Assembly (NCBI RefSeq): GCF_004212215.1
Contig: NZ_QVFV01000010.1
Location: forward strand, 1-64,000
Direction: 5' to 3'
Length of the DNA stretch: 64,000 nt
DNA from: Leptolyngbya iicbica LK
Lineage (GTDB): Bacteria; Cyanobacteriota; Cyanobacteriia; Phormidesmidales; Phormidesmidaceae
Positions 1 through 10,319 of the stretch are shown piece after piece; positions within the stretch are counted from its first letter, which is position 1, and every line of letters begins with the position of its first letter. The notes beneath the pieces were generated by a model. The model worked only from the letters and a program-made list of their open reading frames with translations, made no database searches and was not told where the DNA came from. The translations under genes were made by a program, and so were the position numbers.

Positions 1-103
1 CTCATGCTCACTCAAGGGCTGATGGTTCGTATCTTCAGCTTATGGCGAGTGAGCTTTTTTACTGACTGAGCGATTTATCAAACATCCTCTCAGCAAGATT
101 CCC

Positions 104-134
104 CGGTTGCCTCAGTTCGTGAATGAGGCAACCG
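104..134 (-). terminator. Candidate terminator hairpin after the GT39 gene
   Basis: A perfect 11-bp inverted repeat (104-114 and 124-134) with a 9-nt loop lies 10 nt downstream of the stop of the minus-strand glycosyltransferase gene. There is no strong T tract after it on the minus strand, so it may act as a 3'-end stabilising hairpin instead. Confidence 0.5.
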
Positions 135-143
135 AGCACGCGG

Positions 144-1778
144 CTATGGATAAGGATATTCATACGCCGTGTTCATGTTCTCAGCTTGGTAAATCAGCAC
201 CGTCTCGGCTGTGGCACCTCCACGGGTAAGTTCAACTTCACCGATGGGCTCTAGCTTGTCGAAATAGGGTTGAAATTCTGCTACCAGTTCATCGCGATCA
301 GGGTGCAAGCTTTCGAGCGTAATATAGATGGCCGTTTGGCCGCGCCATTGCTCAGGAGCATGCCAAAAGGCGAAACCGCGAGGATCTTGGCTGAAGGCGG
401 TGATTGGGTGACGCGCCAGTGGGTACAACGCCATGTCCACATAGCCGGAAAGATAAAATTCGTCGGTGAACACGAAATCAGCGTCGGCAAGGGCAGTGGT
501 CAACGGTTCGGATTGCGCAAAGCGCGATCGCAATTGCCCCACATTCAACAAGGTTGTGGAACCATCTTGTTCGATCGGCACCAGTCCGCCTAAAAGGGCA
601 TAGTTGCTCGGCTTTTGTAAAATTCCTAGATTCAAATGCAGGAGGGCCACCAGTGCCAATGCGCCTAAAACCAAAGCGGTGCCACCGAGCCAATGTCGTA
701 CTGTCAGCGATCGCCAGTGGCTAGCGGCATGCGCCAATAACAACGTCATGCCCCAAAATCCCGGCGCAGGCCAAGCCGGATAAATCGCTTGTTTGCCTCC
801 TAGCAGGGTGAATCCGACCGCAATGGGGAGCGACAGCCAGAGGATTAACCCAAGGCGATCGCGGGCTACCCGTTCGCCCGCACTCATGGGCGGTTGCAGA
901 ATGCTTTGAATACGTTCTAACAGCGCTTTGCCCGTGCTCCACCAGAGGGGCAAACCTATCGTCGGAAACAGGTACAGCAGCCCCAATCCCCAGGTACCGA
1001 GGACATCCAGCGGGCGATAAGGATTGGGCGTGCCATCGCCGTCAAACCGCATCAATAGATGAAAGCGGAACGAGAACCAATCGTTTTGCGCATTCCACCA
1101 CCAGAGCGGTATCAGGGTGAGCAGGAAGAGCACGAGGGACACCAGCAGCCACGGTGACCAAAAAACTTTGCGGGTGCGATCGCTGGTCAGGCAAAAGCCC
1201 ACCAGCCCAGCCCCAAGAATAAAACCGTGATATTTGCTCAGGCAGGCCAGCCCGACCGTAAGGCCGATCAAAGCGACTCGATAGGTCGGTTGATAAGTGG
1301 CCTTTCTTAAGGACGAAGCAGAAGAGAAGCGATCGGGAATGAATTCCCAGGCGGCCAGTAAACAGGTCAGCGTCCAGAAAAAAATCAGAGCATTGTCGGG
1401 CGAAGAGAGGACGCCAAAGGCAATCCAAAAGATGGGCGCGATAGAACCAATGGCGATCGCCAGCACCCCCGTCTTTTCATCAAACAAGTGCCGCGCAACA
1501 ACGTACAGCAGCAGCAAACTCAAGGGATACAGCAGCAGCGCCCCGACACGGATCGTTAGAGCCGCCCCAGCGCCCCAAGGCCACCAACCCATCCCCGTTG
1601 TCAGAGCAACCATCAGCGGGTGGTCAAAATAGCTCCAGGCCAGATGACGACTATAAAGGTAGTAGTAAGCTTCATCAAAGCCGACTGGTAAAAATGTGGC
1701 GACGATCACGCGGAAGACGAAGCCGCCTCCCAGCCACCACCAAACCGCTCGGGAAACTTGGGGGACAAGAAGTTTCAT
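144..1778 (-). CDS. GT39-family (ArnT/PMT-like) membrane glycosyltransferase
   Basis: An integral membrane protein of 544 residues with about ten hydrophobic segments. Near the N-terminus it has the acidic motif FDEAYYY followed by FDHPLMVAL, the first-loop signature of the dolichyl-phosphate-mannose/undecaprenyl-sugar glycosyltransferase superfamily (GT39/GT83, PMT_2). Such enzymes move a sugar from a lipid-linked donor to a lipid, glycan or protein acceptor on the outer face of the cytoplasmic membrane. The C-terminal ~150 residues are more polar and probably periplasmic. The frame opens further upstream with a TTG at 1793, but the ATG at 1778 (MKLLVPQ) leads directly into the first membrane segment and is preferred. 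It is divergent from cinA. Donor and acceptor cannot be told from sequence. Confidence 0.85.
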   Translation of the reverse strand: MKLLVPQVSRAVWWWLGGGFVFRVIVATFLPVGFDEAYYYLYSRHLAWSYFDHPLMVALTTGMGWWPWGAGAALTIRVGALLLYPLSLLLLYVVARHLFDEKTGVLAIAIGSIAPIFWIAFGVLSSPDNALIFFWTLTCLLAAWEFIPDRFSSASSLRKATYQPTYRVALIGLTVGLACLSKYHGFILGAGLVGFCLTSDRTRKVFWSPWLLVSLVLFLLTLIPLWWWNAQNDWFSFRFHLLMRFDGDGTPNPYRPLDVLGTWGLGLLYLFPTIGLPLWWSTGKALLERIQSILQPPMSAGERVARDRLGLILWLSLPIAVGFTLLGGKQAIYPAWPAPGFWGMTLLLAHAASHWRSLTVRHWLGGTALVLGALALVALLHLNLGILQKPSNYALLGGLVPIEQDGSTTLLNVGQLRSRFAQSEPLTTALADADFVFTDEFYLSGYVDMALYPLARHPITAFSQDPRGFAFWHAPEQWRGQTAIYITLESLHPDRDELVAEFQPYFDKLEPIGEVELTRGGATAETVLIYQAENMNTAYEYPYP

Positions 1779-1949
1779 GACAGCACAAACCAAATCATCA
1801 GGAAGCGCGACCGAAAAGCGGGAAAACAGCAGGCGGCGGGTATTTTTGGGCGATCGCAGATAAAATGTCGTCTCAGTGCCCTACATCATGACATGGCTTG
1901 GCCGCCCTGTCGGGACGTGAACCTATCGGCATCGGGAATCGTAAAACCC

Positions 1950-3206
1950 ATGAAGGGAAGTGCGGAAATCATCTGTGTCGGCAGTGAATTGCTGCTGGGC
2001 GATATCACCAACACCAACGCGCAGTTTTTGGCGCAGGCTTTGGCGCAACTGGGGATTCCCCACTATTACCAAACAGTGGTGGGCGATAACCCGTTGCGCA
2101 TTCAGCGGGCAGTGGCGATCGCCTGCGATCGGGCGCGGTTGCTCATCTTTACAGGAGGACTTGGACCAACGCCCGATGATCTAACCCATGAAACCCTAGC
2201 CGACTTTTTTGGCTCCCCCCTCGAAGAGCGTCCAGAAATTTGGGCCGACATTCAACAAAAATACGCCCGTCGCGGGCGCGAAGTCGCCCCCAGTAATCGC
2301 AAACAAGCGCTGTTGCCCCAGGGCGCAGCGGTACTGCCTAACCCCGGCGGCAGCGCCCCTGGCATCATCTGGGAGCCGCGCCCGGGCCTGGTAGTCATGA
2401 CCTTCCCTGGCGTTCCTAAAGAAATGCAGATGATGTGGCGCGAAACCGCCGTCCCCTATCTGCAAACTGAAGGCTGGGCAGCAGAGCCCATTTATAGCCG
2501 CACCCTAAAATTTTGGGGCATCGGCGAGTCGAACCTGGCGGAACAGGTTACCCATCTATTTGACCTAGAGAATCCGACGGTGGCCCCCTATGCCAGTCAA
2601 GGTACGGCAAAATTGCGTATCTCAGCCCGTGCCGCCAATGAGGCTGCCGCTGCGGCTCTGATCACGCCGATTGCAGACGAAATCCTAAAGATTGCTGGCG
2701 AGCATCACTACGGCGATGACGACGAAACGTTAGCCACTGCGGCTGGAGCACTCCTTCTGCAAAAAGGACAGACCTTGGCAGTAGCCGAATCTTGCACTGG
2801 GGGCGGCTTAGGACAAATGTTAACGGCAGTTCCCGGCAGTTCAGCCTATTTTATGGGGGGCATCATTTCTTACGACAATGCCGTAAAAATTGGCCTGCTG
2901 GGCGTGCAGCCTAATGACTTAGCAACCGAAGGAGCCGTGAGTGATCCTGTCGCGTGTCAAATGGCGGCGGGAGTGCGAGCGCGATTGGGCACTGACTGGG
3001 GCATTGGCATTACGGGCATTGCTGGCCCTGGCGGCAGCACCGACGACAAGCCGGTCGGCCTAGTTTATATCGGCATTGCTGGCCCCGATCGCAGTGTCGT
3101 GAGTCATCGCTTTCAGTTTGGCAATTTTCGAGGCCGCGACTGGATTCGGCATCTCAGCTGTTGCACAGCGCTAGATTTGCTGCGGAGATCGCTACAGACC
3201 AGTTAA
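1950..3206 (+). CDS. cinA: CinA-family protein (MoaB-like domain plus NMN-deamidase domain)
   Basis: A 418-residue protein with the standard CinA layout. The N-terminal molybdopterin-binding-like domain starts with the typical IICVGSELLLGD and has FTGGLGPTPDDLTHE. The C-terminal PncC-type domain has AVAESCTGGGLG and GIAGPGGSTDDKPVGLVYI. The family converts nicotinamide mononucleotide to nicotinic acid mononucleotide and often carries ADP-ribose pyrophosphatase activity, so the likely role is NAD-cycle salvage or clean-up. The frame is open from 1758, but the extra 64 residues have low-complexity basic character and overlap the start of the divergent glycosyltransferase gene. The ATG at 1950 matches the family start. 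Confidence 0.93.
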   Translation: MKGSAEIICVGSELLLGDITNTNAQFLAQALAQLGIPHYYQTVVGDNPLRIQRAVAIACDRARLLIFTGGLGPTPDDLTHETLADFFGSPLEERPEIWADIQQKYARRGREVAPSNRKQALLPQGAAVLPNPGGSAPGIIWEPRPGLVVMTFPGVPKEMQMMWRETAVPYLQTEGWAAEPIYSRTLKFWGIGESNLAEQVTHLFDLENPTVAPYASQGTAKLRISARAANEAAAAALITPIADEILKIAGEHHYGDDDETLATAAGALLLQKGQTLAVAESCTGGGLGQMLTAVPGSSAYFMGGIISYDNAVKIGLLGVQPNDLATEGAVSDPVACQMAAGVRARLGTDWGIGITGIAGPGGSTDDKPVGLVYIGIAGPDRSVVSHRFQFGNFRGRDWIRHLSCCTALDLLRRSLQTS

Positions 3207-3359
3207 CATTTGCTTAAGGTTGATCATTTGTTAATATCGGCTATCATCAAGACAGGATGCTTTTGAGGCTAAATAGCTAATCAGGCCCATATCCTTGACT
3301 TGATTAGTGCCTACGTAGTCGTCACATGCGCATCTAAAGCCGAGACGGAGAGCGCCTTC

Positions 3360-3491
3360 ATGGATATTGAAAAGGTTTTGGAAAAGCTAAAAGAGTGGTT
3401 AAACCGATTAGCTGATGCTCTTTTTGGCCCCCAAGCCCAGCCCGAATCCGAGCCCATTCCCGTTCCAGTTGATGATCGCCGCATTCGATAG
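3360..3491 (+). CDS. 43-residue conserved-looking small protein upstream of aroQ
   Basis: A small ORF with an amphipathic helical N-terminus ([20 protein letters not shown]) and an acidic, proline-rich tail ([12 protein letters not shown]). The ATG at 3360 follows a purine-rich GGAG stretch. The frame opens earlier, at 3300, but that extension looks non-coding. Its stop lies only 2 nt before the aroQ start, so translation is probably coupled. I do not recognise a named family. The helix could be membrane-surface or protein binding. It is called coding from its helical pattern, its ribosome-binding site and its tight linkage to aroQ. Confidence 0.6.
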   Translation: MDIEKVLEKLKEWLNRLADALFGPQAQPESEPIPVPVDDRRIR

Positions 3492-3493
3492 GC

Positions 3494-3946
3494 GTGAATC
3501 AGGAATCTCTCAAAATATTAGTGCTGCACGGGCCCAATCTTAACTTTTTAGGCAAACGAGAGCCTGGTATCTATGGTCTTAAGACTTTAGAAGATATCAA
3601 TTCGCTCTTGCAGTCTCTCGCTAGCGAGCTTGGTGTCGAACTAAGCATTGAACAGTCAAATCATGAAGGTGCTCTGGTTGATCTCATCCAGAGCACTTTT
3701 GGTGTTTTCGATGGTTTGCTCATCAATCCTGCAGCTTACACTCACACCAGCGTCGCCATCCGCGATGCGATCGCCGCCGTCGCCATTCCCACTGTCGAGG
3801 TCCATCTCAGCAATATCCACCAGCGCGAAGCCTTCCGCCACCATTCCTACATTGCCCCCGTTGCGATCGGACAAATTTCCGGCTTTGGCGCTGAGAGTTA
3901 TTGCCTTGGATTACAAGCCCTTGTCACCCACTTGCGCGCCACCTGA
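3494..3946 (+). CDS. aroQ: Type II 3-dehydroquinate dehydratase
   Basis: A 150-residue protein, the usual length for the small dodecameric type II dehydroquinase. It catalyses dehydration of 3-dehydroquinate to 3-dehydroshikimate, step three of the shikimate pathway. Visible family motifs are [17 protein letters not shown] (with the catalytic Tyr and the lid Arg), [26 protein letters not shown] and [19 protein letters not shown]. The start is a GTG at 3494, two bases after the stop of the small upstream protein, so the two form one transcription unit. It converges on the GT4 gene, with a 15-bp inverted repeat between them. Confidence 0.96.
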   Translation: MNQESLKILVLHGPNLNFLGKREPGIYGLKTLEDINSLLQSLASELGVELSIEQSNHEGALVDLIQSTFGVFDGLLINPAAYTHTSVAIRDAIAAVAIPTVEVHLSNIHQREAFRHHSYIAPVAIGQISGFGAESYCLGLQALVTHLRAT

Positions 3947-3974
3947 ATGCTGGAGTTGACGCCAGAAATTATTC

Positions 3975-4021
3975 TGACTATTTCTTAATCCTTAGCCAAT
4001 ATCCGAATTAAGAAATAGTCA
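3975..4021. terminator. Bidirectional terminator-like inverted repeat
   Basis: A perfect 15-bp inverted repeat (3975-3989 and 4007-4021), arms TGACTATTTCTTAAT and its complement, with a 17-nt loop. It sits between the convergent aroQ and GT4 genes. AT-rich arms but no U tract outside the stem. Confidence 0.6.
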
Positions 4022-4033
4022 ATAACTGTCACT

Positions 4034-5146
4034 TTACATTCCAACAAACAAATTTAATAAGCTATCAACATGTCTGGAAATATTGTGCTCCCTTTGAATC
4101 CGCTTCTGAAATTCAATTCCTCTTTTATAAGCATCGTAAGGGTCTTCCAGGCAAAGCTTCATTGCCTCATACAAACCATCATCATCATCTTTTTCAAAAT
4201 ACAGACACTCATCGCGGCCTAGTTCTGGCAATCCACCAACTCTTGCAGCTATAACTAAAGTTCCAACGCTAGCTGACTCTAATAAAACCCTCCCTGCAGG
4301 CTCCTGCCAGCGTGAAGGGACAACTACTGCTAGAGAATCCTGCATATACTCCAACACTTGATCAAGGTGGAGTCTACCTAAAAAATGAACTTTTGAAGCT
4401 AACGAGTATTCTTTAGATAACTTTTCCAATGCAGCTTTGGAGTGGCCAGTACCGATAATATTAATTTTATAATCAAGTCCTTCTGCCAAGAGGCGTTTTG
4501 CTGATGCCAACAATATATCGACTCCTTTGTCATGGGTTAAACGACCAGCAAAAGTAAACGTATATGGAGTATTTAACCGTGAAAATAGCTTCTGCTCAAA
4601 ATTTATAATGATGTCATTAGGACAAGGATATGGAAAAACACTGATCTCTTTCGGAAGAAAGGTGCTGTTTGCCATGAATTCTGTATTGGCTAGTAACTCA
4701 TCTGCCAAGTAAGATGCAGTGAGTCGCCCCCCAAGCTTGAAAAGCTGGGACAATCTCCCCACTTTCCATTTCCATGAAAGATGATCGACTTTGCTCAAAT
4801 GGTTTATCTCTATCTTTAAACGCTCGACAAAAGATATGTCTGTAGACAAGCATTCTGTAAGATAAAACTTATAGTGGTACATTAAAGCTACTTTCTTTAA
4901 TAAAAGCTTACTTATTAATGCAAAGACAGGATTATTAGAGTGCATATAAACTACATCAGCCCACAATATTTCTCTCAGCCAGCGACTAATATCACTTTCA
5001 GATGTACTTAAGATTTTGTACTCAATATTGCGTTCACTAAGTTCTTGGCAAAGGCTATCAATATATGTAAGTACTCCAGCGATTTCATCATTCTTATGAC
5101 GGTGCTGGACTAATATCTTTAAATTTGGTTTCGTATTGCCCGACAT
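4034..5146 (-). CDS. GT4-family (GT-B fold) glycosyltransferase
   Basis: A 370-residue glycosyltransferase family 4-like protein. The C-terminal half carries the typical donor-site region: YTFTFAGRLTHDKGVDILL, then VVPSRWQEPAGRVLLESASVG with the E-x7-E type motif, and AARVGGLPEL. These enzymes use a nucleotide-sugar donor in cell-surface polysaccharide or glycolipid assembly. The frame opens with a TTG at 5158, and the ATG at 5146 (MSGNTKPN) is chosen. The gene is visibly richer in A+T and uses more A/T-ending codons than its neighbours. It stands alone and is bounded by palindromes on both sides, which suggests acquisition by transfer. Sugar specificity is unknown. Confidence 0.85.
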   Translation of the reverse strand: MSGNTKPNLKILVQHRHKNDEIAGVLTYIDSLCQELSERNIEYKILSTSESDISRWLREILWADVVYMHSNNPVFALISKLLLKKVALMYHYKFYLTECLSTDISFVERLKIEINHLSKVDHLSWKWKVGRLSQLFKLGGRLTASYLADELLANTEFMANSTFLPKEISVFPYPCPNDIIINFEQKLFSRLNTPYTFTFAGRLTHDKGVDILLASAKRLLAEGLDYKINIIGTGHSKAALEKLSKEYSLASKVHFLGRLHLDQVLEYMQDSLAVVVPSRWQEPAGRVLLESASVGTLVIAARVGGLPELGRDECLYFEKDDDDGLYEAMKLCLEDPYDAYKRGIEFQKRIQREHNISRHVDSLLNLFVGM

Positions 5147-5192
5147 AGCGTATCTCAAAACTTACACAACAAATATAGTTCCCCTCGCAATG

Positions 5193-5232
5193 CTGAAAGG
5201 CTACTTCCGAAATTTCGGAAGTAGCCTTTCAG
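5193..5232 (-). terminator. Perfect 40-bp palindrome downstream of psaB
   Basis: Positions 5193-5212 and 5213-5232 are exact reverse complements, with no loop bases (a few central bases must unpair). It begins 25 nt after the psaB stop on the minus strand. It is the likely 3'-end or stabilising hairpin of the psaAB mRNA, although there is no clear U tract following. Confidence 0.65.
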
Positions 5233-5257
5233 GAGTTCAATAATCGACTTAACCTAG

Positions 5258-7480
5258 CTAACCAAAGCGGCTTGAGGTCGAGGCAATTAGGAAGGCAGCG
5301 TAGGTGATGATATAACCCGCCGTAAAGTGGGCTAAACCAACTACACGAGCCTGAACAATGGACAGTGCAACGGGCTTGTCCTTCCAGCGAACCAAGTTCG
5401 CCAGGGGAGTGCGCTCGTGAGCCCAAACGATGGTCTCAATCAGCTCTTGCCAGTAACCCCGCCAAGAGATCAAGAACATGAAGCCAGTTGCCCAGATCAG
5501 GTGTCCAAAGAGGAACATCCAAGCCCAGACCGCCAGATTGTTCATGCCGTAGGGGTTGTAGCCGTTAATCAGCTGAGAGGAGTTGAGCCACAGGTAATCC
5601 CGTAGCCAGCCCATCAAGTAATTCGAGTTCTCGTTGAACTGAGCCACGTTACCAGACCAGATGCTCAAGTGCTTCCAGTGCCAGTAGAACGTCGTCCAAC
5701 CGATGGTGTTCAACATCCAGAACATGGCGAGGTAGAAGGCATCCCAAGCAGAGATGTCACAAGTACCGCCACGACCGGGGCCATCACAAGGGAAGCTGTA
5801 GCCGAAGTCTTTCTTATCGGGCATCAGCTTAGAACCGCGAGCATCCAACGCACCCTTGACGAGAATCAGAGTGGTGGTGTGCAGACCCAATGCGATCGCA
5901 TGGTGCACCAAGAAGTCACCAGGGCCAATGGCCAAGAACAGAGAGTTAGAACCGCTGTTGATGGCATCCAGCCAGCCGGGTAACCAGACGTTGCCGCCAT
6001 TGGGCCAAGCAGTGGTGGCAATACTATCGGGGTTAGACAACAGCGTGTCGAAACCGTAGATCATCTTGCCAGAAGCTGCCTGTACCCACTGAGCAAACAC
6101 CGGCTCAACCAGGATTTGCTTCTCAGGAGTACCGAACGCAACCACAACGTCGTTATGAACGTACAGCCCCAAGGTGTGGAAACCCAGGAATAAGGACACC
6201 CAGCTCAGGTGGGAGATGATGGCTTCCTTGTGCTGCAGAACGCGGTCGAGAACGTTGTTCTTATTCGCAACGGGATCGTAGTCCCGAATCAGGAAGATCG
6301 CCCCGTGAGCAAACGCCCCCACCATGATGAAACCAGCAATGTACTGGTGGTGAGTATAGAGCGCGGCTTGAGTGGTGTAATCCTTAGCCATAAAGGCATA
6401 AGGAGGCAGTGCGTACATGTGCTGTGCCACCAGGGAGGTGACCACACCCAGACTTGCCAGGGCCAGAGCCAACTGGAAGTGCAGGGAGTTGTTCAGCGTG
6501 TCGTACAGACCCTTATGGCCCTCACCCAAATCACCCGGAGTACCGACAGGAGGATTGTGCGCATTCAAGATTTCCTTGATGCTATGACCAATCCCAAAAT
6601 TGGTGCGGTACATGTGGCCAGCCACGATGAAGATCACCGCGATCGCCAGGTGGTGGTGCGCCATATCCGTCAGCCAGAGCGACTCCGTCTGCGGATGGAA
6701 GCCACCCAAGAAGGTCAGGATCGCAGTCCCAGCGCCCTGAGCCGTGCCAAACATGTGATCGGCAGTGTCAGGATTCTGAGCATATACTCCCCAGTTACCG
6801 GTAAAGAAAGGCGCTAAGCCTGCCGGATGAGGCGGAGTGGACAAGAAGTTGTCCCAACCCACATGTTGACCACGAGATTCGGGAATGGCGACGTGCACCA
6901 GGTGACCGGTCCAAGCCAAAGAGCTGACACCGAACAAACCAGCCAAGTGGTGGTTCAAACGGGATTCAGCATTCTTAAACCAGGAAAGGCTAGGGCGGAA
7001 CTTGGGCTGCAGGTGCAACCAACCAGCAAACAGGAAGATTGCCGAGAGAATCAGCAAAAAGACTGCGCCAGTATACAGATCCGCATTGGTGCGCATACCG
7101 ATGGTGTACCACCAGTGATACACGCCCGAAAAAGCGATGTTAACGGGGTTTGAAGCGCCAGCCTGGGTGAATGCATCCACCGCAGGTTGACCAAAGTGAG
7201 GATCCCAAATCGCGTGGGCGATGGGACGAACATTGAGCGGATCTTTGATCCACTGCTCGAAGTTACCTTGCCAAGCAACGTGGAACAGGTTACCAGAAGT
7301 CCACAGAAAGATGATTGCCAGGTGGCCAAAGTGAGAGGCGAAGATCTTTTGATAAAGATTCTCCTCCGTCATGCCATCGTGGCTTTCAAAGTCGTGGGCT
7401 GTGGCAATCCCGTACCAGATCCGACGAGTGGTCGGGTCTTGAGCGAGTGCTTGACTAAATTTTGGAAATTTAGTTGCCAT
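5258..7480 (-). CDS. psaB: Photosystem I P700 chlorophyll a apoprotein A2
   Basis: A 740-residue PsaB, full length for the family. It forms the photosystem I core heterodimer with PsaA in the thylakoid membrane and binds half of P700, the electron-transfer chlorophylls, a phylloquinone and, jointly, the F_X [4Fe-4S] cluster. The F_X loop [12 protein letters not shown] is intact, the N-terminus ([20 protein letters not shown]) is canonical, and the eleven-helix pattern with many His ligands is present. The ATG lies 25 nt downstream of the psaA stop, so the pair is cotranscribed. No insertion or truncation was noticed. Confidence 0.99.
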   Translation of the reverse strand: MATKFPKFSQALAQDPTTRRIWYGIATAHDFESHDGMTEENLYQKIFASHFGHLAIIFLWTSGNLFHVAWQGNFEQWIKDPLNVRPIAHAIWDPHFGQPAVDAFTQAGASNPVNIAFSGVYHWWYTIGMRTNADLYTGAVFLLILSAIFLFAGWLHLQPKFRPSLSWFKNAESRLNHHLAGLFGVSSLAWTGHLVHVAIPESRGQHVGWDNFLSTPPHPAGLAPFFTGNWGVYAQNPDTADHMFGTAQGAGTAILTFLGGFHPQTESLWLTDMAHHHLAIAVIFIVAGHMYRTNFGIGHSIKEILNAHNPPVGTPGDLGEGHKGLYDTLNNSLHFQLALALASLGVVTSLVAQHMYALPPYAFMAKDYTTQAALYTHHQYIAGFIMVGAFAHGAIFLIRDYDPVANKNNVLDRVLQHKEAIISHLSWVSLFLGFHTLGLYVHNDVVVAFGTPEKQILVEPVFAQWVQAASGKMIYGFDTLLSNPDSIATTAWPNGGNVWLPGWLDAINSGSNSLFLAIGPGDFLVHHAIALGLHTTTLILVKGALDARGSKLMPDKKDFGYSFPCDGPGRGGTCDISAWDAFYLAMFWMLNTIGWTTFYWHWKHLSIWSGNVAQFNENSNYLMGWLRDYLWLNSSQLINGYNPYGMNNLAVWAWMFLFGHLIWATGFMFLISWRGYWQELIETIVWAHERTPLANLVRWKDKPVALSIVQARVVGLAHFTAGYIITYAAFLIASTSSRFG

Positions 7481-7505
7481 AGCTTGTTAATGAGTCCTCC
7501 GCGCT

Positions 7506-9770
7506 CTATCCAACAGCAATTATGCGAGCCAGGAAGAATGCCCAGGTTGTGGCAATCCCTCCCAGGAGGTAGTGAGCCACCCCAACAGCCCGACCCTGAG
7601 TGATGCTCAGAGCGCGAGGTTGAATTGCCGGAGCAACTTTCAGTTTGTTGTGAGCCCAGACAATCGACTCAATCAACTCTTGCCAGTAGCCACGGCCACT
7701 AAACAAGAACATGAGGCTAAATGCCCAAACAAAGTGAGCGCCCAAGAACATCAGACCATAGGCGGACAGGGCCGAACCGTAGGAACCGATGACCTGAGAA
7801 GCTTGTGCCCACAGGAAGTCACGCAACCAACCGTTAATGGTGATAGCGCTGTTGGCAAAATTGCCAGCGGTGATATGAGACACCGCACCCGAGTCAGAAA
7901 CCGTGCCCCAAACATCGGACTGCATCTTCCAACTGAAGTGGAAAATCACGATGGACAATGAGTTGTACATCCAGAACAGACCGAGGAACACATGGTCCCA
8001 ACCGGAAACCTGACAGGTACCGCCACGACCGGGGCCATCGCAAGGGAAGCGGAAGCCCAGTTCGCCCTTATCGGGGATAAGACGGGAGCTGCGAGCATAC
8101 AGCACACCTTTCAGCAGAATCAGCACCGTCACGTGAATCGTGAAGGCGTGAATATGGTGAACCATGAAGTCAGCCGTACCCAAGGTGATGGGCATCATTG
8201 CGACCTTGCCACCCACGGCTACAACATCGCCCCCAAAGGCGGGACTAACGCCAGCCAAAGCATTCGGTGCAGTGGCACCTGCAGCAGCGGCATGAAGACC
8301 TTGTACCCACTGGGCAAAGATCGGCTGTAGCTGAATTGCGGAGTCAGAGAACATGTCTTGAGGACGTCCCAAGGCCCGCATGGTGTCGTTGTGGATGTAT
8401 AGACCAAAGCTATGGAAGCCGAGGAAGATACAAACCCAGTTCAGGTGAGAAATGATGGCATCGCGCGAACGAATCATGCGATCCAAAGCGTTGTCAAAAT
8501 TCACTTCGGGATCATAGTCGCGCACCATAAAGATGGCTGCGTGGGCACCGGCACCGACCACCAAGAAACCGCCAATCCACATATGGTGAGTGAAGAGGGA
8601 TAGCTGAGTCGGATAATCCGTCGCAATGTACGGATAGGGAGGCATCGCATACATGTGATGCGCCACGATGATGGTCAAAGAGCCCAACACTGCCAGGTTC
8701 ACAGCGAGCTGCGCATGCCAGGAAGTGGTGAGGTTCTCAAACAGACCGTCGTGACCTTTGCCACCAAAGAGCAGGGGATCGCCTTTGTGGCCTTCCAAAA
8801 TCTCCTTCATGCTGTGGCCAATGCCCCAGTTGGTGCGGTACATGTGGCCCGCAACAATAAAGAGAACGGCCAAAGCCAGGTGGTGGTGCGCCGTATCCGA
8901 CAGCCAAAGGCCGCCTGTTACGGGGTTCAAGCCACCTTTAAAGGTGAGGAAATCAGCGTAAGCAGACCAGTTCAAAGTAAAGAACGGCGTCAAGCCCTGA
9001 GCAAAGCTGGGATAAATCTCAGCCATCAGGCTCTTATCCAAGATGAACTCATGGGGCAGGGGAATATCCTGCGGAGCCACGCCTGCATCCAGCAGTGCGT
9101 TGATGGGCAGAGACACGTGAATTTGGTGTCCAGCCCAGCTCAGGCAACCCAGACCCAGCAGTCCTGCCAGGTGGTGGTTCATCATCGATTCCACGTTTTG
9201 GAACCACTCGAGCTTCGGAGCTGCTTTGTGGTAATGGAACCAGCCGGCAAACAGCATCAGGCCAGCCATCACAAGCCCACCAATGGCGGTGCAGTAAAGC
9301 TGGTAGCTATTGGTAATACCGGAAGCCCGCCAAAGCTGGAAGAAGCCAGAGGTAATTTGAATACCCTGGAAGCCACCGCCAACATCGGCGTTGAGAATTT
9401 CTTGACCAAAGATTGGCCAGACTACTTGAGCACTGGGCTTAATAGACAGGGGATCTGCCATCCAGGCTTCGTAGTTGGAAAACTTAGCGCCATGGAAGTA
9501 CATGCCACTAAGCCAGATGAAAATAACGGCCAGATGACCGAAATGCGCGCTAAAGATTTTGCGCGAGATGTCTTCTAAGTCACTGGTATGACTATCAAAA
9601 TCGTGAGCGTCGGCGTGGAGATTCCAAATCCAGGTAGTGGTTTTGGGTCCCCGTGCAAGGGTGCGGTCAAAGTGACCCGGTTTGGCCCACTTCTCGAAGG
9701 AAGTAGGAACGGGATCCTTATCCACCATCACCTTTGCATTTGCCTCACGCTCGCGTGGGGTAGTTGTCAT
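7506..9770 (-). CDS. psaA: Photosystem I P700 chlorophyll a apoprotein A1
   Basis: A 754-residue PsaA from the ATG at 9770 ([10 protein letters not shown]). The frame stays open to 9794, but the preceding bases contain a good Shine-Dalgarno sequence (GAGAGGAG) for the 9770 start, and the [15 protein letters not shown] block then falls at its usual distance. The F_X-binding [12 protein letters not shown] loop and the C-terminal [16 protein letters not shown] region are intact. With PsaB it forms the reaction-centre core that moves electrons from plastocyanin/cytochrome c6 to ferredoxin. It is the first gene of the psaAB operon. Confidence 0.99.
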   Translation of the reverse strand: MTTTPREREANAKVMVDKDPVPTSFEKWAKPGHFDRTLARGPKTTTWIWNLHADAHDFDSHTSDLEDISRKIFSAHFGHLAVIFIWLSGMYFHGAKFSNYEAWMADPLSIKPSAQVVWPIFGQEILNADVGGGFQGIQITSGFFQLWRASGITNSYQLYCTAIGGLVMAGLMLFAGWFHYHKAAPKLEWFQNVESMMNHHLAGLLGLGCLSWAGHQIHVSLPINALLDAGVAPQDIPLPHEFILDKSLMAEIYPSFAQGLTPFFTLNWSAYADFLTFKGGLNPVTGGLWLSDTAHHHLALAVLFIVAGHMYRTNWGIGHSMKEILEGHKGDPLLFGGKGHDGLFENLTTSWHAQLAVNLAVLGSLTIIVAHHMYAMPPYPYIATDYPTQLSLFTHHMWIGGFLVVGAGAHAAIFMVRDYDPEVNFDNALDRMIRSRDAIISHLNWVCIFLGFHSFGLYIHNDTMRALGRPQDMFSDSAIQLQPIFAQWVQGLHAAAAGATAPNALAGVSPAFGGDVVAVGGKVAMMPITLGTADFMVHHIHAFTIHVTVLILLKGVLYARSSRLIPDKGELGFRFPCDGPGRGGTCQVSGWDHVFLGLFWMYNSLSIVIFHFSWKMQSDVWGTVSDSGAVSHITAGNFANSAITINGWLRDFLWAQASQVIGSYGSALSAYGLMFLGAHFVWAFSLMFLFSGRGYWQELIESIVWAHNKLKVAPAIQPRALSITQGRAVGVAHYLLGGIATTWAFFLARIIAVG

Positions 9771-10319
9771 GGAGACTCTCCTCTCTCTAGACAAACGAGC
9801 AGTTGCAAGTTGTAAGTACTGTATACCGATAATCAGGACGTTACCTAAAGATTAAAAAACCTTAGATTTCTTAGAACTCGGACTACAGTTGCTCTTGAGC
9901 ATTATAGACGGCATGTTTTCCGTAACCGAGATCAGGTTAACAATATTTCAATCTAGGAAAACAGGCTCCGGGCTTGACTTTCAGGCAGCGCACACCAGGC
10001 GAAAACGGTGTCAAAAACCACATTATTAATAATTCTCAATCAAATACCTCGACGAGTTTCTTGACGTTGAGGCGATCCTCGGCTCTTTTCATTAAGAAAC
10101 GTAAACTTTGTTGTAGAAACTCCTGTTAATTGGCAATTAGCGATCGCAATTTTCAGGTTTTGTGATTACGAAATAGTCTATTTCTTATTGCAATGATTGG
10201 ATTCTTCAATTTTTGTGCCGCTACAGTGCATTTGGGGATGTGTCTCAACCGTTAGGGTTTCATCGGGATCCAACGTGCGAGAGAATCTGAAGCGGGGACA
10301 CCAGGAAGGGAGTGTGGGA
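9771..10319. other. Divergent intergenic region psaA / lipoprotein gene
   Basis: About 550 bp without a convincing gene, between psaA (minus) and the lipoprotein gene (plus). It holds the psaA leader and promoter region. An in-frame extension of the lipoprotein ORF back to 10197 has no signal-like or conserved character and is not taken as coding. A short palindrome (GAAATAGTCTATTTC) lies near 10170. I looked for, and did not find, a clear HLR1 direct repeat. Confidence 0.5.
9901..9906 (-). promoter_or_regulatory. Possible psaA -10 element in a long leader
   Basis: On the minus strand a perfect TATAAT lies about 130 nt upstream of the psaA ATG. No consensus -35 sits at 16-18 bp; a TTACGG at 9920-9925 is too close. 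psaA genes of other cyanobacteria have long leaders and light-regulated promoters, which agrees, but this site is only a sequence match. Confidence 0.35.

Noticed and set aside
1758-1949. N-terminal extension of the CinA frame
   Set aside because: It overlaps the divergent glycosyltransferase start and is not part of the conserved CinA N-terminus.
8655-9578. 307-residue plus-strand ORF opposite psaA, with other long antisense frames at 6209-6817 and 7992-8330
   Set aside because: They mirror the codon structure of the highly conserved psaA/psaB genes, have no recognisable domain, and the sense genes are certain.
9920-9925. TTACGG as -35 for psaA
   Set aside because: The spacing to the TATAAT is 13 bp, too short for a normal promoter.
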